A stretch of 64,000 nucleotides of DNA from Paractinoplanes ovalisporus (GTDB taxonomy: Bacteria > Actinomycetota > Actinomycetes > Mycobacteriales > Micromonosporaceae), in contig NZ_JAENHP010000028.1 of assembly GCF_016834655.1 (NCBI RefSeq), positions 62,001 through 126,000 on the forward strand, written 5' to 3'. Of this stretch, positions 61,207-64,000 are shown piece by piece. The notes beneath the pieces were generated by a model. The model saw nothing but the letters and a program-made list of their open reading frames with translations, was not told the DNA's origin and searched no databases. Each line of letters begins with the position of its first letter. The stretch's first letter is position 1. Both the position numbers and the translations under genes were made by a program.

Positions 61207-61247
61207 CCGATCATGCTACTCGGGCCCGGAAAGCACCCCCGGAGGTC

Positions 61248-61273
61248 TGTGGACAGCCCCGAATTGTGGACAA
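61248..61273. promoter_or_regulatory. Paired DnaA-box-like sites, copy 3
   Basis: TGTGGACAG (61248-61256) and TGTGGACAA (61265-61273) are again 17 bp start to start in the same orientation. They lie between the kinase gene and the DctA terminator. The 24-bp element seen at the other two copies is absent here. Confidence 0.6.
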
Positions 61274-61360
61274 CGCCGATTCTTGTCATACCCATGGCGT
61301 AGGTTCAGCATCTCCCTGGGCGGCCCGGCACAGCCACGCCAGGACGTCATGCGCATGGAG

Positions 61361-61400
61361 CGGCCCGGCCTTCCGCGGGGGGACGTGGAAGGCCGGGCCG
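61361..61400 (-). terminator. Strong terminator hairpin of the dctA-like gene
   Basis: Perfect 14-bp arms CGGCCCGGCCTTCC and GGAAGGCCGGGCCG enclose a 12-nt loop, 31 bp past the stop codon. No T-run, as is common in actinomycetes. Confidence 0.88.
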
Positions 61401-61431
61401 CCGAGGTGGCACCGGATGGAGGCCCGCTGGG

Positions 61432-62811
61432 TCAGGCTTTCGCGGCCGGCGCCGGTTCGGGGGTGGCTCCAGGGTCCTGCGGTGCGGGAACGTCGTCGTC
61501 GGCCTCGTCGAGCATCGTGGCCTCGTCGAACGGGCGCTCGCCGGCCAGCACGGCCTGCGTCTGCTCCCGGTCGATCTCGCCGGTCCAGGTGCCGATGAGG
61601 ACGGTCGCGACCGCGTTGCCGGCGAAGTTGGTCAGGGCCCGCGCCTCGGACATGAAGCGGTCGATGCCGACGATCAGGCCGACGCCGTCGACCAGCTCGG
61701 GGCGGTGGCTCTGCAGGCCGCCGGCCAGGGTGGCCAGGCCGGCGCCGGTGATGCCGGCCGCACCCTTGGAGGCGATGATCATGAAGACGAGCAGCGAGAT
61801 CTGTTCGCCGATGGAGAGCGGCTGGTCCAATGCTTCGGCGATGAACAGCGACGCCATCGTCAGGTAGATCGCCGTGCCGTCGAGGTTGAAGCTGTAGCCG
61901 GTCGGGACGGTGATGCCGACCACCGGCTTGCTGACGCCGAGGTGTTCCATCTTGGCGATCAGCCGGGGCAGCGCCGACTCCGACGACGAGGTCGACAGGA
62001 TCAGCAGGAACTCCCGGGCCAGATACTTGAGCAGCGAGAACAGGTTGAGCCGGGTGAACAGCCAGAGGATCGCGCCGAGGATGACGAAGACGAAGATCGC
62101 GCAGGTGATATAGAAGGCGATCATGATCTGGGCCAGGCTCTTGAGCGCGTCGACGCCGGTCTCGCCGACCACCGCCGCGATGGCGCCGAACGCGCCGATC
62201 GGGGCCAGCCACATGATCATGGCCAGGATCTTGAAGACGAGCCGCTGGATGACGGTGATCGCCCGCAGCACCGGCTCGCCGCGACGGCCCATGCCCTGCA
62301 CCGCGAAGCCGACCAGCAGCGCCACCAGCAGGGTCTCGAGAACCTCGCCGTCGGTCAGCGAGGAGACCAGGCTGTTGGGAATGATGCCGAGCACGAAGTC
62401 GGCCAGGCCCTCGTCGGCGGTGTCGCCCACGGCCTTCTGACCGGCGGCGGCCGCCGCGGCGTCCAGATGCAGGCCCGAACCGGGGTGGATGATGTTGCCG
62501 ACGACCAGGCCGATGGCCAGGGCCGCGGTCGACATGATGAGGAAGTAGCCGAGGGCGAGGCCACCGACGCGGCCGACCTTGGCCGCCTGCCGGATCGAGC
62601 CGACGCCGAGAACAATGGTGCAGAAGATGACCGGGGCGATCATCATCTTGATCAGGTTTACGAATCCGGTGCCGATGGGCTTGAGTTCCTTGGCGACGTC
62701 CGGAGCCGCCAGGCCGACGGCGATGCCGGCCAGGACCGCGACGATCACCGCCAGGTAGAGGTAGTGCGTTCTGTCCCGCCGGACGCGCGGGGTGGGGCTC
62801 TGGGTCTCCAT
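61432..62811 (-). CDS. dctA: DctA-type dicarboxylate/H+(Na+) symporter
   Basis: This secondary transporter of 459 residues from the DAACS family has eight helices plus two re-entrant hairpins. Motifs present are the Ser-rich tip TSSSESALPRLI, the NMDGT-equivalent SFNLDGTAIYLTM and SKGAAGITGAG. It imports C4-dicarboxylates such as succinate, fumarate or malate. ATG 62811 follows directly on a divergent promoter region shared with the CitA/DcuS-like kinase, the usual pairing for C4-dicarboxylate sensing. The acidic, Pro-rich C-tail is cytosolic. Confidence 0.93.
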   Translation of the reverse strand: METQSPTPRVRRDRTHYLYLAVIVAVLAGIAVGLAAPDVAKELKPIGTGFVNLIKMMIAPVIFCTIVLGVGSIRQAAKVGRVGGLALGYFLIMSTAALAIGLVVGNIIHPGSGLHLDAAAAAAGQKAVGDTADEGLADFVLGIIPNSLVSSLTDGEVLETLLVALLVGFAVQGMGRRGEPVLRAITVIQRLVFKILAMIMWLAPIGAFGAIAAVVGETGVDALKSLAQIMIAFYITCAIFVFVILGAILWLFTRLNLFSLLKYLAREFLLILSTSSSESALPRLIAKMEHLGVSKPVVGITVPTGYSFNLDGTAIYLTMASLFIAEALDQPLSIGEQISLLVFMIIASKGAAGITGAGLATLAGGLQSHRPELVDGVGLIVGIDRFMSEARALTNFAGNAVATVLIGTWTGEIDREQTQAVLAGERPFDEATMLDEADDDVPAPQDPGATPEPAPAAKA

Positions 62812-62840
62812 GACGCAGACTGTGTCGTGCGTCTCACCTT

Positions 62841-62858
62841 GAACGCGACCTTGCGTTC
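62841..62858. promoter_or_regulatory. Inverted repeat in the dctA/sensor-kinase divergent promoter
   Basis: GAACGC-GACCTT-GCGTTC has perfect 6-bp arms with a 6-bp centre. It lies midway in the 80-bp divergent region. It is a candidate binding site for the response regulator that should follow the kinase beyond the window. Confidence 0.5.
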
Positions 62859-62891
62859 ATTCTGTTTACTGCGGAGAACCGGACCGGAAAC

Positions 62892-64000
62892 ATGCCGATG
62901 ACAAGACGCTGGAGCATCGCGCGCCAGCTGTTCGTCCTCCAGGTGCTGGTGGTGACCGTGCTGGTGGCGATCGGCACAGCGGGCGCGGTGCTGCTGCTGC
63001 GCGACGACACCGAGCAGGCGGCCATCGACAACGTGGTCGGCATCGCCCAGGCGGTGGCCCACTCCCCCACGGTCATCGATGCGGTGGACGACCCGAACCC
63101 GTCGGCGGTCCTCCAGCCGTACACGGAAAGCGTACGCCTCGCCACGGGCACCAACTTCATCGTCGTGATGGCCCCGGACCGCACGCGTTTCACCCACACC
63201 ACCGCCGCGCTGATCGGCAAACCCTTCATCGGGACGATCGACGGCGCGCTCCGGGGCGGCACGGTGATCGAGACGAGCGTCGGCACGCTGGGCGAATCGG
63301 TGCGCACGGTGGTCCCGGTCGAGCGCGACGGCCGGGTGATCGCGCTCGTGTCGGTCGGCATCACGACCAAGGCGCTCAACCGAAAAGTGCTTTCCCGTAC
63401 GCCGGCGGTAGCCGTCCCCACCGCATTGGCGCTGCTGATCGCGGCCGCGGGTTCGTGGCTGCTCAGCCGTCGCCTGCGCCGCCAGACCCACGGACTCGGA
63501 CCGGCCGAGATGACCCGGATGTACGAGTACCACGACGCGGTCCTCCACTCGGTGCGCGAAGGCCTGGTCGTAGCCGACCGCACGGGCCGGGTGACGCTGG
63601 TCAACGACGAGGGCCGCCGGCTGCTCGGCCTCACCGACGACTCCCTCGACATGCCGCCCGAGATCGGCGACCTGCTGGCCTCGAAGACACCGGTCGCCGA
63701 CGAGCCGGTCCTGGCCGGTGACCGGGTGCTGGTCGCGAACCAGCGGGTGATCCGGTCCGAGGGCCAGACGGTGGGTACGGTCCTGACGCTGCGCGACCAC
63801 ACCGAGCTGCGTACGCTCACCGGCGAGCTGGATTCCGTACGCGGTCTCACCGAGGCGCTGCGGTCGCAGGCGCACGAGGCCGCGAACCGGCTGCACACCG
63901 TTCTGACCATGGTCGAGCTCGGCCGCACCGAGGAGGCACTGCAACTGGCCACCGCCGAACTCGCCGTGGCGCAGCAGCTCACCGACCAGGTCGTGGGCGC
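62892..64000 (+). CDS. CitA/DcuS-type sensor histidine kinase (3' end missing)
   Basis: 369 codons of this gene are visible; it continues past the right edge. From ATG 62892 (MPMTRRWSIARQLFVLQ) there is a first membrane helix, then an extracytoplasmic sensor domain (about 45-170; DDTEQAAIDNVVGIAQAVAH, ATGTNFIVVMAPD) and a second helix (about 172-195). A PAS domain (LHSVREGLVVADRTGRVTLV) is followed by the family-specific phosphorylation motif SQAHEAANRLHTVLTMVELG. The protein is a member of the citrate/C4-dicarboxylate sensor family. It is divergent from dctA, so it very probably regulates it. Confidence 0.93.
   Translation, partial: MPMTRRWSIARQLFVLQVLVVTVLVAIGTAGAVLLLRDDTEQAAIDNVVGIAQAVAHSPTVIDAVDDPNPSAVLQPYTESVRLATGTNFIVVMAPDRTRFTHTTAALIGKPFIGTIDGALRGGTVIETSVGTLGESVRTVVPVERDGRVIALVSVGITTKALNRKVLSRTPAVAVPTALALLIAAAGSWLLSRRLRRQTHGLGPAEMTRMYEYHDAVLHSVREGLVVADRTGRVTLVNDEGRRLLGLTDDSLDMPPEIGDLLASKTPVADEPVLAGDRVLVANQRVIRSEGQTVGTVLTLRDHTELRTLTGELDSVRGLTEALRSQAHEAANRLHTVLTMVELGRTEEALQLATAELAVAQQLTDQVVG

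Noticed and set aside
1..64000. Insertion sequences, prophage genes, tRNA and rRNA genes
   Set aside because: I looked for transposase, integrase, capsid or tail motifs and for tRNA-like cloverleaf or rRNA signatures and saw none; without a covariance search, tRNA absence is not certain.

Overview
This is a high-GC chromosomal segment, with no plasmid, phage or rRNA/tRNA signature seen, from a mycelial actinomycete. The best match is the Micromonosporaceae (Actinoplanes-like). The reasons are the codon use, frequent GTG starts, frequent ATGA stop/start overlaps, an actinobacterial sigma/anti-sigma pair, a mycothiol-type enzyme, an IdeR/DmdR iron box, and a very frequent CGTACG hexamer. The genus is an inference. 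LAYOUT. (1) 0-8.9 kb is a furanoside-use locus: a YtfQRT-type galactofuranose/pentofuranose ABC transporter (minus strand), a divergent LacI regulator, a Tat-exported GH127 beta-L-arabinofuranosidase-type enzyme carrying two ricin-type lectin domains, and a second LacI regulator. Near-identical LacI-type operators (TGTTAnCGTTnACA) lie before the binding protein and before GH127, and one orphan copy lies at 8900. (2) 9-18.6 kb holds a NarL-type two-component pair with a divergent Tat-exported hydrolase, a 640-bp GC-rich repeat tract, a DMT exporter with a divergent LysR regulator, a GNAT-TPR fusion, an ECF sigma/anti-sigma pair and small membrane genes. (3) 18.6-25.1 kb is a tightly coupled operon: small ORF, IniC-like GTPase, membrane-anchored Hsp70, hexapeptide-repeat protein, IniA-like dynamin GTPase, acidic protein. 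Four of its five junctions are ATGA overlaps. (4) 25-30.6 kb holds a TauE exporter, a CPBP protease, a P-loop kinase-like protein, a mycothiol-dependent-type enzyme, a membrane protein with a decayed upstream paralogue, and a flavodoxin. (5) 31-34.9 kb is an iron-siderophore importer under an IdeR-type box. (6) 35-47 kb holds a GH13 amylase, a peptidoglycan-hydrolase pair, cytochrome oxidase subunit I, a nucleotidyltransferase with duplicated debris, and a group of small immunity-like genes (SMI1/KNR4 and others). (7) 47-52.7 kb holds two large divergent hybrid histidine kinases. (8) 52.8-59.2 kb is the most unusual unit: a membrane-anchored protein with two separate NTPase domains (NB-ARC-like plus AAA), translationally coupled to an AAA-ATPase fused to a GT4 glycosyltransferase. 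It looks like a regulated NTPase/effector (conflict or stress) system. (9) 59.3-64 kb holds a Ser/Thr kinase with an ectodomain, a DctA-family transporter with a strong terminator, and a divergent CitA/DcuS-type sensor kinase running off the edge. Cutting across these regions are three paired DnaA-box-like sites (two 9-mers of the TGTGGAYAR type, always 17 bp start to start) upstream of unrelated genes, and several short tandem arrays that begin at or just after gene 3' ends.
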